DNA of 64,000 nt. Source: Bacillota bacterium (GTDB lineage: Bacteria > Bacillota > Clostridia > Acetivibrionales > DTU013). Below the pieces are notes generated by a model. The model was not told where the DNA came from. It saw only the letters and a program-made list of their open reading frames with translations, and made no database searches. The position numbers and the translations under genes are program-made. Below are positions 1-8,080 of the stretch, piece by piece (position 1 is the first letter of the stretch; every line of letters begins with the position of its first letter). The stretch is taken from the NCBI GenBank assembly GCA_023435745.1, contig JAEZMD010000016.1, positions 76,941 to 140,940 of the forward strand, written 5' to 3'.

Positions 1-1
1 T

Positions 2-898
2 GATACCTTTGATGTCAAAGTGCTTCCTGCCTTCAGGCCGGATAAAGCCATTAATATTGACAAATCAGGATTTGCAGAATACATTACAAAACTAGCTGCA
101 GTCTCCGGCGTTGAAATCAAGGGAATCGAAGATGTACAAGCAGCTCTGCTCAAGAGGATTGAATTTTTCCATACCGCGGGATGCCGTATATCGGATCATG
201 CACTGGATCCGATCGTCTATCAGGACGTAAAAAATAACGGCGGTAAGGACATCCTGCAAACAGCCTTTGCAAAGGGTTTATCAGGCGAACCGATGACCGG
301 GGAGGAAATCGGTTTATACAAAACAGAGATTCTGCTATTCCTTGGTAGACAGTATGCCCGCCTCGGGTGGGTCATGCAGCTTCACATGGATGTAATGAGG
401 AACAATAATACGCGAATGATGCGTAAGTTGGGTCCCGATACAGGCTTCGACTCTATCGGAAGCTGGAACACCGCCTCTGCCCTTTCCCGCTTCCTGGATT
501 CACTGGATGAAACCGATGAGCTCCCCAAAACTATCCTGTACAGCCTGAATCCATCCAACAACGAGGTCCTGGGAACGATCATCGGCTGTTTTCAGGGAGG
601 AGGTATCCCGGGCAAAATGCAGCTGGGCTCGGCATGGTGGTTCAACGATCAGAAGGACGGCATGGAAAAACAGCTGATTGCGTTGGCAAATTTAGGCCTT
701 CTCAGTCGCTTCGTCGGTATGCTGACTGATTCTAGAAGCTTTCTTTCGTACACACGTCATGAATATTTCCGCAGAATCCTGTGCAACCTGCTGGGAAAAT
801 GGGCGCAAAACGGTGAGGCCCCAAAGGATATGGACCTTTTGGGGAAAATGGTGCAAAATATTTGTTATGATAACGCCTGTAACTATTTTGGGCTATAA
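2..898 (+). CDS. uxaC: Glucuronate/galacturonate isomerase (uronate isomerase), 5' end outside window
   Basis: The reading frame is open from base 2, so only the C-terminal ~298 residues of a usually ~465-residue protein are present. The sequence matches the UxaC C-terminus closely: DTFDVKVLPAFRPDKA near the start, QLHMDVMRNNNTRM, a W/N-rich QLGSAWWFNDQ stretch, and the terminal RHEYFRRILCNLLG plus DNACNYFG segments. UxaC is a cytoplasmic amidohydrolase-fold enzyme. It converts D-galacturonate to tagaturonate and D-glucuronate to fructuronate, the first intracellular step after pectin breakdown. The gene lies 90 bp ahead of the GH105 and GH28 genes on the same strand, which fits use of the galacturonate they release. 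Confidence 0.95.
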   Translation, partial: DTFDVKVLPAFRPDKAINIDKSGFAEYITKLAAVSGVEIKGIEDVQAALLKRIEFFHTAGCRISDHALDPIVYQDVKNNGGKDILQTAFAKGLSGEPMTGEEIGLYKTEILLFLGRQYARLGWVMQLHMDVMRNNNTRMMRKLGPDTGFDSIGSWNTASALSRFLDSLDETDELPKTILYSLNPSNNEVLGTIIGCFQGGGIPGKMQLGSAWWFNDQKDGMEKQLIALANLGLLSRFVGMLTDSRSFLSYTRHEYFRRILCNLLGKWAQNGEAPKDMDLLGKMVQNICYDNACNYFGL

Positions 899-988
899 TC
901 GTTATAGGTATTATTACTCTTGGTTATATTCTCTACCGGTTATCAGTGTTATAGGCAATTATCTCCTGCAGCATATAAGGGGGGCCAT

Positions 989-2110
989 ATGAATAAAGAC
1001 AGTGCATCTGTCAGCCTTGAAAACATTGTCGGATCGGTCATGGAAAGGCACTCAAAGTACATGGATAAGTGGTGCTATGAGTTCGGGCTGATACTCAAAT
1101 CCATCGAAGCAGTGTACCGAATGAATAATGACTCCCGCTATTTCCAATACATTCAACAGCAAGTAGACAGGTTCATCAGCGAAGACGGAACGATACTGGG
1201 TTATGATTGCCGGGAGTTCAACCTGGATCATATCAACCCCGGAAAAATGCTGCTGTTTCTTTATCAGGAAACCTCTGAGGAAAAATACAAAACAGCCGCG
1301 CACAGCCTTCGCAGGCAGCTTGCCGATCAACCCAGGAACCTGCGGGGCGGCTTTTGGCATAAGGGAATCTATCCCCATCAGATGTGGCTGGACGGCCTTT
1401 ATATGAGTTCCCCTTTTCTTGCACAATATGCCCGGATGTTTCAGGAACCTTCGGCAATTGATGATGTGGAGAACCAGATTGCCTTGCTGTCAAAGCATAC
1501 TCGCGATCATGCCACAAGATTACTGTATCATGCCTGGGATGAAAGCAGAGGAATGAAATGGTCTGACGATACAACAGGCTGCTCCCCGCATTTCTGGGGA
1601 AGAGCAATGGGCTGGTATGTCATGGCGCTGGTGGATATACTGGATTATTTCCCTGACGATGATCCAAAAAGACCCGTTATCATTGGTCATTTCGCAGATG
1701 CGCTCAAGGCTCTTCTCAAGGTACAGGACCCTGTTTCGGGCGTCTGGTATCAGATCCTGGACAAGAGTCACGAAAAAGGCAATTATCTGGAGTCCTCTGC
1801 GTCCTGCATGATAACATATGCTCTCCTCAAAGCAATCAGGCTTGGCTACCTTGATGCTTCCATGGCAGTTGCGGCATCAAAGGCTTATAACGGCATTCTG
1901 GAGCAATTTGTCGAGGTGGATGGGGAGAATCTGGTCAACCTGAAAAACGTATGCAGTGTGGCCGGTCTGGGAGGCAATCCTTTCCGTGATGGTTCTTTAG
2001 CTTACTATTTCAGCGAGCCTGTCGTTTCAAATGATTATAAAGGATACGGCCCATTCATACTGGCCAGTGTGGAATATATCAGAAGGAATGAGCGGCTTAC
2101 ACCCTCATGA
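989..2110 (+). CDS. GH105 unsaturated rhamnogalacturonyl hydrolase (YteR/YesR-like)
   Basis: A protein of about 373 residues. I start it at ATG 989 because an AAGGGGGG ribosome binding site ends five bases upstream; the frame is open further but without such a site. The family fold is an alpha6/alpha6 barrel. Visible signatures are GGFWHKG, the MWLDGLYM motif with the likely catalytic Asp135, HAWDE, and FWGRAMGWYVMALVD. There is no signal peptide, so it acts in the cytoplasm. The family removes the 4,5-unsaturated uronic acid that lyases leave at the non-reducing end of imported rhamnogalacturonan oligomers. The stop codon overlaps the next start as ATGA, implying translational coupling with the GH28 gene. 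Confidence 0.93.
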   Translation: MNKDSASVSLENIVGSVMERHSKYMDKWCYEFGLILKSIEAVYRMNNDSRYFQYIQQQVDRFISEDGTILGYDCREFNLDHINPGKMLLFLYQETSEEKYKTAAHSLRRQLADQPRNLRGGFWHKGIYPHQMWLDGLYMSSPFLAQYARMFQEPSAIDDVENQIALLSKHTRDHATRLLYHAWDESRGMKWSDDTTGCSPHFWGRAMGWYVMALVDILDYFPDDDPKRPVIIGHFADALKALLKVQDPVSGVWYQILDKSHEKGNYLESSASCMITYALLKAIRLGYLDASMAVAASKAYNGILEQFVEVDGENLVNLKNVCSVAGLGGNPFRDGSLAYYFSEPVVSNDYKGYGPFILASVEYIRRNERLTPS

Positions 2111-3489
2111 TGGAAGCTATGAATTTTGACATTACGGCCTTTGGAGCCAACCCTGCCGGCAATAGTCTGTGCACAAACGCTGTCAACGCAGCCATAGAAG
2201 CCTGCGTTGCTGCTGGTGGCGGTACAGTCCTTATTCCCTCCGGAAAATTTCTTACTGGACCAATCGAGCTTAAAAGTAATATCCAACTTCGTTTGGATGC
2301 CGGCGCACGTCTGGTCTTCAATGATGACCCAGGCCTTTACCCCATTGTGGAAAGCCGTTGGGAGGGTGCGGAAGTTCCTGTTTTCATGCCCATGATCTAC
2401 GGTAGAGGTGTCCGCAATGTCTCTGTCATTGGGCTGGATACTCTGGAAGGGCGAGGGGCTCCGAAAGCGCAGGGCACTCTAAATGACCGAGGCATTGCGA
2501 ACGAACAGGGGGCTCGTGATCGCCGGGGCACTTTGGACGGGCAGTATGCTACAGTCGGACAGGGCACTCTGGACGGGCAGGGATCCGCCTGGTGGAAGGC
2601 CTTCAGGAATAAACAGCTGCCTTATCCGAGACCCCGACTCATCAGTTTCGAGGATTGTGATAACGTCAGTATAGAAAATATAGCGTGTGTCAATTCACCG
2701 TCCTGGACTATTCATCCGATCCGCTGCAGCAATGTCGCCATCCGCGGCCTGCACATCAAAAACCCCTCGGATTCTCCAAATACGGACGGTATCAATCCCG
2801 ATTCCTGCAGCAACGTCCATATCTCAGGCTGCCATATTGACGTCGGCGATGACTGCATTACGCTTAAATCAGGCACTGAAAAAAGCGCATACCGCATTGC
2901 CTGCGAAAACATCGTAATTACCGGCTGTACGCTGGCGCATGGCCACGGAGGGGTAGTCATCGGCAGTGAGATGAGCGGCGGAGTCAGGAATGTTTCCATC
3001 ACCGATTGTATATTTGACGGAACAGACCGCGGTATCAGAATGAAAACAAGAAGAGGCAGGGGCGGCATAGTCGAAGATATCCGAATATCCAACTGTGTCA
3101 TGGAGGATGTACTATGCCCTATTGTAATGCATCAGTTCTACTTTTGCGGGGAGGGCGGAAAGGAAATCCGGGTCTGGGATAAAAACCCCCATCCCGTAGA
3201 ATTGGACACCCCTGCTTTCCATAGGATTCACTTTTATCATATTACAGCCAGAAACGCAAGCATAGCTGCGGCATTCCTCTATGGTCTCCCCGAGATGCCC
3301 ATATCGGATGTCAGCTTCAATACCGTTAACATCAGCATGAAGGCGGACGCACAGGCCGGTATTCCGGCTATGATGGATGGCATCGAACCTGTTGCCAGGC
3401 GTGGTTTCATCTGCCGCAACACAAAAAACCTCTCGTTTACAGATGTTGCTGTAACAGGCTACGAAGGCCTTGAGTTTAATGTCAAATAA
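2107..3489 (+). CDS. GH28 polygalacturonase/rhamnogalacturonase with an internal repeat insertion
   Basis: A 460-residue right-handed beta-helix enzyme. GH28 active-site motifs are in order: NTDGIN (225-230), GDDCITLKSG (247-256), HGHGG (278-282) and RGIRMKT (308-314). No signal peptide is visible, so it probably trims imported oligogalacturonides inside the cell. Its start overlaps the GH105 stop (ATGA). The odd part is residues ~111-159. The usual single GxGTLDGQG segment before the conserved WW is preceded by several degenerate copies of the same motif (LEGRGAP, GTLNDRG, GTLDGQ, GTLDGQG). At DNA level these are imperfect copies of a GGGCACTCTGGACGGGCAG unit, about 45 extra residues. The catalytic core is otherwise complete. 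Confidence 0.93.
   Translation: MMEAMNFDITAFGANPAGNSLCTNAVNAAIEACVAAGGGTVLIPSGKFLTGPIELKSNIQLRLDAGARLVFNDDPGLYPIVESRWEGAEVPVFMPMIYGRGVRNVSVIGLDTLEGRGAPKAQGTLNDRGIANEQGARDRRGTLDGQYATVGQGTLDGQGSAWWKAFRNKQLPYPRPRLISFEDCDNVSIENIACVNSPSWTIHPIRCSNVAIRGLHIKNPSDSPNTDGINPDSCSNVHISGCHIDVGDDCITLKSGTEKSAYRIACENIVITGCTLAHGHGGVVIGSEMSGGVRNVSITDCIFDGTDRGIRMKTRRGRGGIVEDIRISNCVMEDVLCPIVMHQFYFCGEGGKEIRVWDKNPHPVELDTPAFHRIHFYHITARNASIAAAFLYGLPEMPISDVSFNTVNISMKADAQAGIPAMMDGIEPVARRGFICRNTKNLSFTDVAVTGYEGLEFNVK
2440..2585 (+). repeat. In-frame degenerate repeat expansion inside the GH28 gene
   Basis: At least three spaced copies of GGGCACT(C/T)T(G/A)(G/A)A are seen near 2473, 2526 and 2563, with a weaker copy near 2440. 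The last two share GGACGGGCAG. The encoded copies are variants of GTLDGQG. The length keeps the reading frame. Confidence 0.75.
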
Positions 3490-3619
3490 AGGCAAACGTA
3501 TAAACAAATAAATGTGCAAAAAATGCGAAAGTGTTCAATGCTTGTAATTTATACAGAAAAAAAGAGCAATAATTTCGATTGTGTTTAATTTTTTGGCAAT
3601 AGTACGTAGAAAATTTGAA

Positions 3620-3783
3620 CACAAAAGGAGATTTTGCTCATTTGAGAGCAAAAATCTGATCACAATCGAAATTTTTGCTCAGTCGTCTGCTTAAATCTAA
3701 ACACAATCGAAATTTTTGCTCAGTCGTCTGCTTAAATCTAAACACAAACGTAAATTTTGCTCAGCCGTCTGCTCATTTACTTT
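3620..3783. repeat. Four tandem 41-bp repeats with an inverted partner copy
   Basis: The units start at 3620, 3661, 3702 and 3743. Units 2 and 3 are identical over 41 bp; units 1 and 4 are diverged. The core is CACAATCGAAATTTTTGCTC followed by AGTCGTCTGCTT. An inverted copy (GAGCAATAATTTCGATTG) lies at 3564-3581. Copies can therefore form alternative hairpins, for example GAGCAAAAAT (3647-3656) with ATTTTTGCTC (3671-3680). The array fills most of the 359-bp gap between two convergent gene ends (3489 and 3849). No gene is visible in the gap. Confidence 0.9.
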
Positions 3784-3848
3784 AAGTGATAATGTAAAAA
3801 TGAAGAAGTAGAAGGGATAGTTTCAATTCGCGTTTAGGATGGAACACC

Positions 3849-4469
3849 TCACCGATAAAATGTTTCCTTCAAGTAGCGTATCCCTTCGTCAATCTCCTGC
3901 GGTGCGGTATCCTCCATGAGCACATAGCTCATGGGCTTGTATTGCTTCAGAAGCCCAAACACCAGCCCATAATGGAGGGAGCCTTTTCCGGCCTGAACCG
4001 ATCGGAGCTCGCTCCCGTCAATAATGAAGTCCTTGGCGTGAAGCGCAACGATCCTGTCGCCGAAAAGCTCAAAGGACTCTTTGATGATCCTATCCTGATC
4101 AAGATAGTTATCTATTGTTAATAGATTCACCGGATCAAATATCACTTTAAGATGATCGGAGCCTATCCTGTCGATCAGCCTTTTGATGCGCTCCGGTGAG
4201 TTCATGACATATTTCGCGACCCCTTCGACTGCCACGATTGCCCCAAATTTCTCCGCTTCTTCCACCAGCTCGCGGACACTGCCGACCAGCAGCTCAAAAG
4301 CCTCTTCGCTGTGGTTATCCGGGTGGAAGGAAAAATCAGCGTTCAGCGATCCGGTCTCCGTCCCTACCACCGAACACCCGAAATCCCGGGCATAACACAG
4401 GTATTCTTTGAAGAGGGCCAGCTGCCTTCTTCTTTCCTCTTTGTCGGGCGCTCTCACGCCAAGCAGCAT
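3849..4469 (-). CDS. Sugar phosphate isomerase/epimerase-like TIM-barrel protein, N-terminally truncated
   Basis: A 206-residue protein of the xylose-isomerase-like/AP-endonuclease-2 TIM-barrel family. Visible segments are FKEYLCYARDFGCSVVGTETGS, VAVEGV, VIFDPVNLL, IVALHAKDF and a C-terminal YVLMEDTAP, which include the usual acidic metal ligands. Family members run about 260-290 residues. Here roughly the first 65-70 residues (first barrel strands) are missing, and there is no room for them: the upstream regulator stops only 12 bases before the ATG. The start has a good AAGGAGA site seven bases upstream. The product may be a non-functional or altered barrel. It is the last gene of the YesMN/transporter operon. 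Confidence 0.8.
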   Translation of the reverse strand: MLLGVRAPDKEERRRQLALFKEYLCYARDFGCSVVGTETGSLNADFSFHPDNHSEEAFELLVGSVRELVEEAEKFGAIVAVEGVAKYVMNSPERIKRLIDRIGSDHLKVIFDPVNLLTIDNYLDQDRIIKESFELFGDRIVALHAKDFIIDGSELRSVQAGKGSLHYGLVFGLLKQYKPMSYVLMEDTAPQEIDEGIRYLKETFYR

Positions 4470-4481
4470 ACTGATGTCTCC

Positions 4482-6107
4482 TTACCTTCCCTGCTTCTTA
4501 TACTCGATTGGTGTAATTCCTGTCACATTTTTAAACACTGTGGAAAAATACTGAACATTTTGATACCCCAGGCTCTCACATATCTCATAAATTTTCTTGC
4601 CGCTGTATCTTAAAAGCTCCTTGGCCAGCTCCACCCTGATGTTTCGGACATATTCCACAAATGGGATCCCGGTTTCTTCCTTAAAAAGCCTGCTAAGATA
4701 GGAAGGATTCAGGTTGACATGCTCTGCTACCTCACTTAAAGAGAGGTCTTTATTGCTGTTCTTTTTTATGTATTCCACCGCGGAATTGATTACGCTGCCC
4801 ACGCGGAGAGCTTTTTTCTCATTGATGACCTTGCAGGTCCTCTCCACAAGATTTTCATACCAGCCTGTGATCTCGTCCAGGGTGTGCTTTTTGAAAATCT
4901 CCCCGTATATATGCACAGGCTTGCCATATATCTCCTCGGGAGTGATGTTCATTTCATAGAGCGTCCGCAGCAGAGCGGACAGAAGCTGGCAGAAAACCTG
5001 CTGAATATAGTAATAGGGTATACTCCTGACACTGACCAGCTCATCGATCTTTTTGCGGATCAGCAGCATGACCTCCCGTGACTTTCCCGTCCAGAGCGTA
5101 TCCTGAATGCGTCTTAGCAGCTCGTTCAAGTCATTTACCGGAAGGGTAAGCATGTCGTCCTTCAGTTCTACGTGATCGATATAGAGCACCGTATTGTTCC
5201 CATAAACCAGCCTGTAGTTCAATGCCTTCACGGCTTCCTGATAAGATGCGGCCACATCCCTGACCGAAGGATAGATTCTCCCCAGACCCGCACTTACAGA
5301 AATATCGATAGCTCTGTGTAAGGAATTCTTGATTTTTTCCGCAGTCTTTGCCGCTATACGTATAGCTTCCTCGTGATCAGCTCCTGTATTGTAGATGGCG
5401 ACCACTTCATTGTTGTAGCTTTGAAAGACGGTCCGCTTAAACTGCTCGGGCAAAAGCTCCTTTATCATTTCAGATATCCGCAGCAAAATAATCTGGACGC
5501 TTTTTTCAAAAAACTCCTCGGAGGTTTCCTCCAGATTATCCAGTGTAAAGACCATGACGCCGATGTCGTGTTCATCGATATCAATGCCGTAGGTGTCGAA
5601 TTGCTTGCTGTAGTCCCCGGAAATCTTTGTTTTTCCCATAATCAGTTTATTATGATAATATTCCTGAATCGTCGGAAGGCTGCTCTGATAAAGCTCCTCC
5701 AGCCTGTCCTGATTTTCACGCAGGTAAATTTCCTTCAGAATAATATCACGCGCTTTCTGGACCTCTTCAATGATTCTCTGCTTCCTAAGCGGCTTGGTGA
5801 TATAGGAAAGGACTCCGAGGGATATAGCCTCCTGAGCATATTCAAACTGCTCATAGGCGCTGATGAGAAGAATTTTGATACCCGGCAGGATTTTTCTGAG
5901 TTCTTTGATAAGCTCAAGGCCATTGAGTCCCGGCATTTTGATATCTGTGATAATTAAGTCGGGACTCAGATTCCTTGCCAGCTCAAGTGCTTCAATCCCA
6001 TTGTGTGCAGCGCCGACCACCTTGATGCCGAAGCTTTTCCAGTCAATGCTTTCCGTAAGGCCATCGAGAATGATCTGTTCATCATCTGCAATAATCATTT
6101 TAAGCAT
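4482..6107 (-). CDS. YesN-like response regulator (REC plus AraC-type DNA-binding domain)
   Basis: A 541-residue transcription regulator. The N-terminal receiver has the acidic pair D8/D9, phospho-acceptor D55 (LIITDIKMPG) and K105 (YITKP). A long middle region follows. The C-terminal ~100 residues form two AraC helix-turn-helix units (LSEVAEHVNLNPSYLSRLFK and IYEICESLGYQNVQYFSTVF). The ATG has a GGAGG site six bases upstream, inside the kinase gene, and the two genes overlap by 8 bp. It should be phosphorylated by the adjacent YesM-like kinase and activate the transporter and pectin genes. The target sites cannot be assigned from the sequence. Confidence 0.94.
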   Translation of the reverse strand: MLKMIIADDEQIILDGLTESIDWKSFGIKVVGAAHNGIEALELARNLSPDLIITDIKMPGLNGLELIKELRKILPGIKILLISAYEQFEYAQEAISLGVLSYITKPLRKQRIIEEVQKARDIILKEIYLRENQDRLEELYQSSLPTIQEYYHNKLIMGKTKISGDYSKQFDTYGIDIDEHDIGVMVFTLDNLEETSEEFFEKSVQIILLRISEMIKELLPEQFKRTVFQSYNNEVVAIYNTGADHEEAIRIAAKTAEKIKNSLHRAIDISVSAGLGRIYPSVRDVAASYQEAVKALNYRLVYGNNTVLYIDHVELKDDMLTLPVNDLNELLRRIQDTLWTGKSREVMLLIRKKIDELVSVRSIPYYYIQQVFCQLLSALLRTLYEMNITPEEIYGKPVHIYGEIFKKHTLDEITGWYENLVERTCKVINEKKALRVGSVINSAVEYIKKNSNKDLSLSEVAEHVNLNPSYLSRLFKEETGIPFVEYVRNIRVELAKELLRYSGKKIYEICESLGYQNVQYFSTVFKNVTGITPIEYKKQGR

Positions 6108-7926
6108 GCTGTTCCTCCCGAATTCCGGCCGGTTCTGAAGGGATGAAGACAGTTACCTTTGTCCCGGCGCCTTCCATACTTTTGATCGTCAATCCATAGG
6201 TATCGCCATATGCGATCTTGATACGCTTGTTAATATTCCCCAGCGCGAAGAAGCTGTCGATGGGTTCATCCTTTTCACCGTTGAGATAACTGATTACCTC
6301 CTGGATTTTGTCGTTGCTGATTCCAACGCCATTGTCCTCTACCGTAAAGAATATCCTGTCCCTTATTTTGATTCCCTTCACTGAAATATGCGCCAGGTCA
6401 GCCTTCGGCTCAATCCCGTGGCAAATGGCATTTTCCAGCAGCGGCTGCAAAATAAAATTAGGAATCGTCATCGAAAGAATCTCGGGGTCAAAATCGAAGT
6501 CACAGGTAAAGCGGTTCTTAAAGCGTATCTGCTGAATTTTTACATAATCCTTTAGCTGCTCCAGAGTATCTGATATCGTGATATAATCCTTGCCTGCATT
6601 GAGACTTTTTTTATAATAATTCGAGACGGCGTCCACAAGAACCTCCAGTTCATCGTACCGCTCCAATTGAATAAGCCAGTTCATATTATCGAAAATATTG
6701 TAAATAAAATGCGGATTAATCTTGGATTGCAGGAGCTTCAGCTCCGCCTCCTTCTGCAGCAGCTTCTGCTCGTAAAGCTCGCCGAACAGATTTCGGATCC
6801 TGTCCACCATGTCGTTGAAGCTCGAATACATATACCCGAATTCATCATGACCGCTGTCTGAAATGGAAACATTGAAATCTCCTTTCTCAACCTTCTTCAT
6901 GGAAAGGATCAATGTCCTGATCCGCCGGTAAATCTTTGCCTGCATGAGCAGTATAAGTAATACGGCCGAAATTGCGCTCATCATAAAAAAAAGCAGCAGG
7001 ATTGCATCGCGAAGCTGGGACATCTGAGCATTGGATGTATTGGCGGGCACAATGGATACATAGCGCCAGCCGGTATACTCGGACCTTTCATATATGACAA
7101 TATATTCCGTGTTATCGGCCTTATAGGTTTTGACGCCGCTGTGCCCCACAACAAGAGCATTTATGGCAATGATTTGATCTCTTGTAAACATGGAGCCGTC
7201 CGAAAACGCTTCCACCAAAATATTATTGTAATCGTCAACAAGCATGCTCCCAGAAGAGCTGTTCCCCTGAATGACTTTCTTCAAATCATATTTATCAATA
7301 TTAATGGCCAGCGTTCCGGCCTTTTTCCCTTCAGAAATCAGGTATACCGGACGGACAAAAGAGATCTGTTCATAATTCCTATTCAGAATAAAGGTAAGGT
7401 TCTTTCTGTATAAATCCGTCAGAATATAGCGTTCGCTTGTGTCCTGAAGCATGTCAAAATACTTTTTATCTTCCCATTTCAACGTGGAAAACAGTCCATA
7501 ATCTGAAGTTATCAGTTTTCCATCCCGATTAACGTATAAATCAACAGATTTTGTGCTTGTGGTAGAATTGGTCACGATTCCCTGAAGTGTTTCCATCAGA
7601 TCACGATAGTTTTGTGCTTGCAGGGACGGATCATGGGAATAAAGCCCCAATACCTTCTGCACCACAGGATTACTCTGAACGATATCCGCCGTATACTCCA
7701 TGCTCTCAAGCGTCCGGTTGACAAATTCATTAGTCTTTATAACGACACTTTGGCTTTCACTTATTACGATCTGCTTGATATTCGCGGAGTATAGTCTGTA
7801 GAAAACAGAGTTGAATACAAGATAAACAAATATGACAATTATAAAAAAATAAAGAATTATTTTTTTCTGTGAGGCAAATATCTTATAATCACTTTTTGAA
7901 ATGGGCTCGGTATCATGCTGCTTCAT
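6100..7926 (-). CDS. YesM-like membrane sensor histidine kinase
   Basis: About 608 residues. I start it at the ATG at 7926, seven bases after an AGAGGG site; a longer open frame upstream has no such site. The order is a transmembrane helix (KKIILYFFIIVIFVYLVF), an extracellular dCache-type sensor of ~270 residues, a second helix (AILLLFFMMSAISAVLLILL), HAMP, the LytS/YesM-type H-box INPHFIYNIFDNMNW, and a HATPase with N-box (PLLENAICHG) and VEDNGVGI. It shares an operon with a CUT1 sugar transporter, so its likely signal is an extracellular oligosaccharide, possibly via the binding protein (inference). Confidence 0.94.
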   Translation of the reverse strand: MKQHDTEPISKSDYKIFASQKKIILYFFIIVIFVYLVFNSVFYRLYSANIKQIVISESQSVVIKTNEFVNRTLESMEYTADIVQSNPVVQKVLGLYSHDPSLQAQNYRDLMETLQGIVTNSTTSTKSVDLYVNRDGKLITSDYGLFSTLKWEDKKYFDMLQDTSERYILTDLYRKNLTFILNRNYEQISFVRPVYLISEGKKAGTLAINIDKYDLKKVIQGNSSSGSMLVDDYNNILVEAFSDGSMFTRDQIIAINALVVGHSGVKTYKADNTEYIVIYERSEYTGWRYVSIVPANTSNAQMSQLRDAILLLFFMMSAISAVLLILLMQAKIYRRIRTLILSMKKVEKGDFNVSISDSGHDEFGYMYSSFNDMVDRIRNLFGELYEQKLLQKEAELKLLQSKINPHFIYNIFDNMNWLIQLERYDELEVLVDAVSNYYKKSLNAGKDYITISDTLEQLKDYVKIQQIRFKNRFTCDFDFDPEILSMTIPNFILQPLLENAICHGIEPKADLAHISVKGIKIRDRIFFTVEDNGVGISNDKIQEVISYLNGEKDEPIDSFFALGNINKRIKIAYGDTYGLTIKSMEGAGTKVTVFIPSEPAGIREEQHA

Positions 7927-8025
7927 GCGTGTGCCCTCTTTCATCGTATATAATAATAATATAATAAATCCCTCTATGTAGCAATAAAGCAGCAAAATAA
8001 AACCCAAGGCAGAAAATGTAAAACA

Positions 8026-8047
8026 GGGCAGAATTGTTTTTCCGCCC
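8026..8047 (-). terminator. Hairpin between binding-protein gene and kinase gene, possible partial terminator
   Basis: The minus strand reads GGGCGGAA, an 8-base loop, then TTCTGCCC: eight pairs with one G-T, followed by TGTTTTA. Such intercistronic hairpins after a binding-protein gene commonly lower downstream expression or protect the upstream mRNA. The T-run is weak. Confidence 0.4.
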
Positions 8048-8080
8048 CGCAATACCAACATTTTTCCTATTGGCAGGTCA

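Noticed and set aside
759..992. Small frame overlapping the uxaC end and GH105 leader
   Set aside because: Out of frame with uxaC, mostly made of its shadow, without a ribosome binding site.
3620..3783. Possible CRISPR array
   Set aside because: The units are head-to-tail with no unique spacers, only four copies, and no cas gene is nearby.
5373..5957. 194-codon plus-strand open frame
   Set aside because: It lies wholly antisense to the YesN-like regulator, has no ribosome binding site or recognisable protein features, and disappears if the regulator's codon use is considered.
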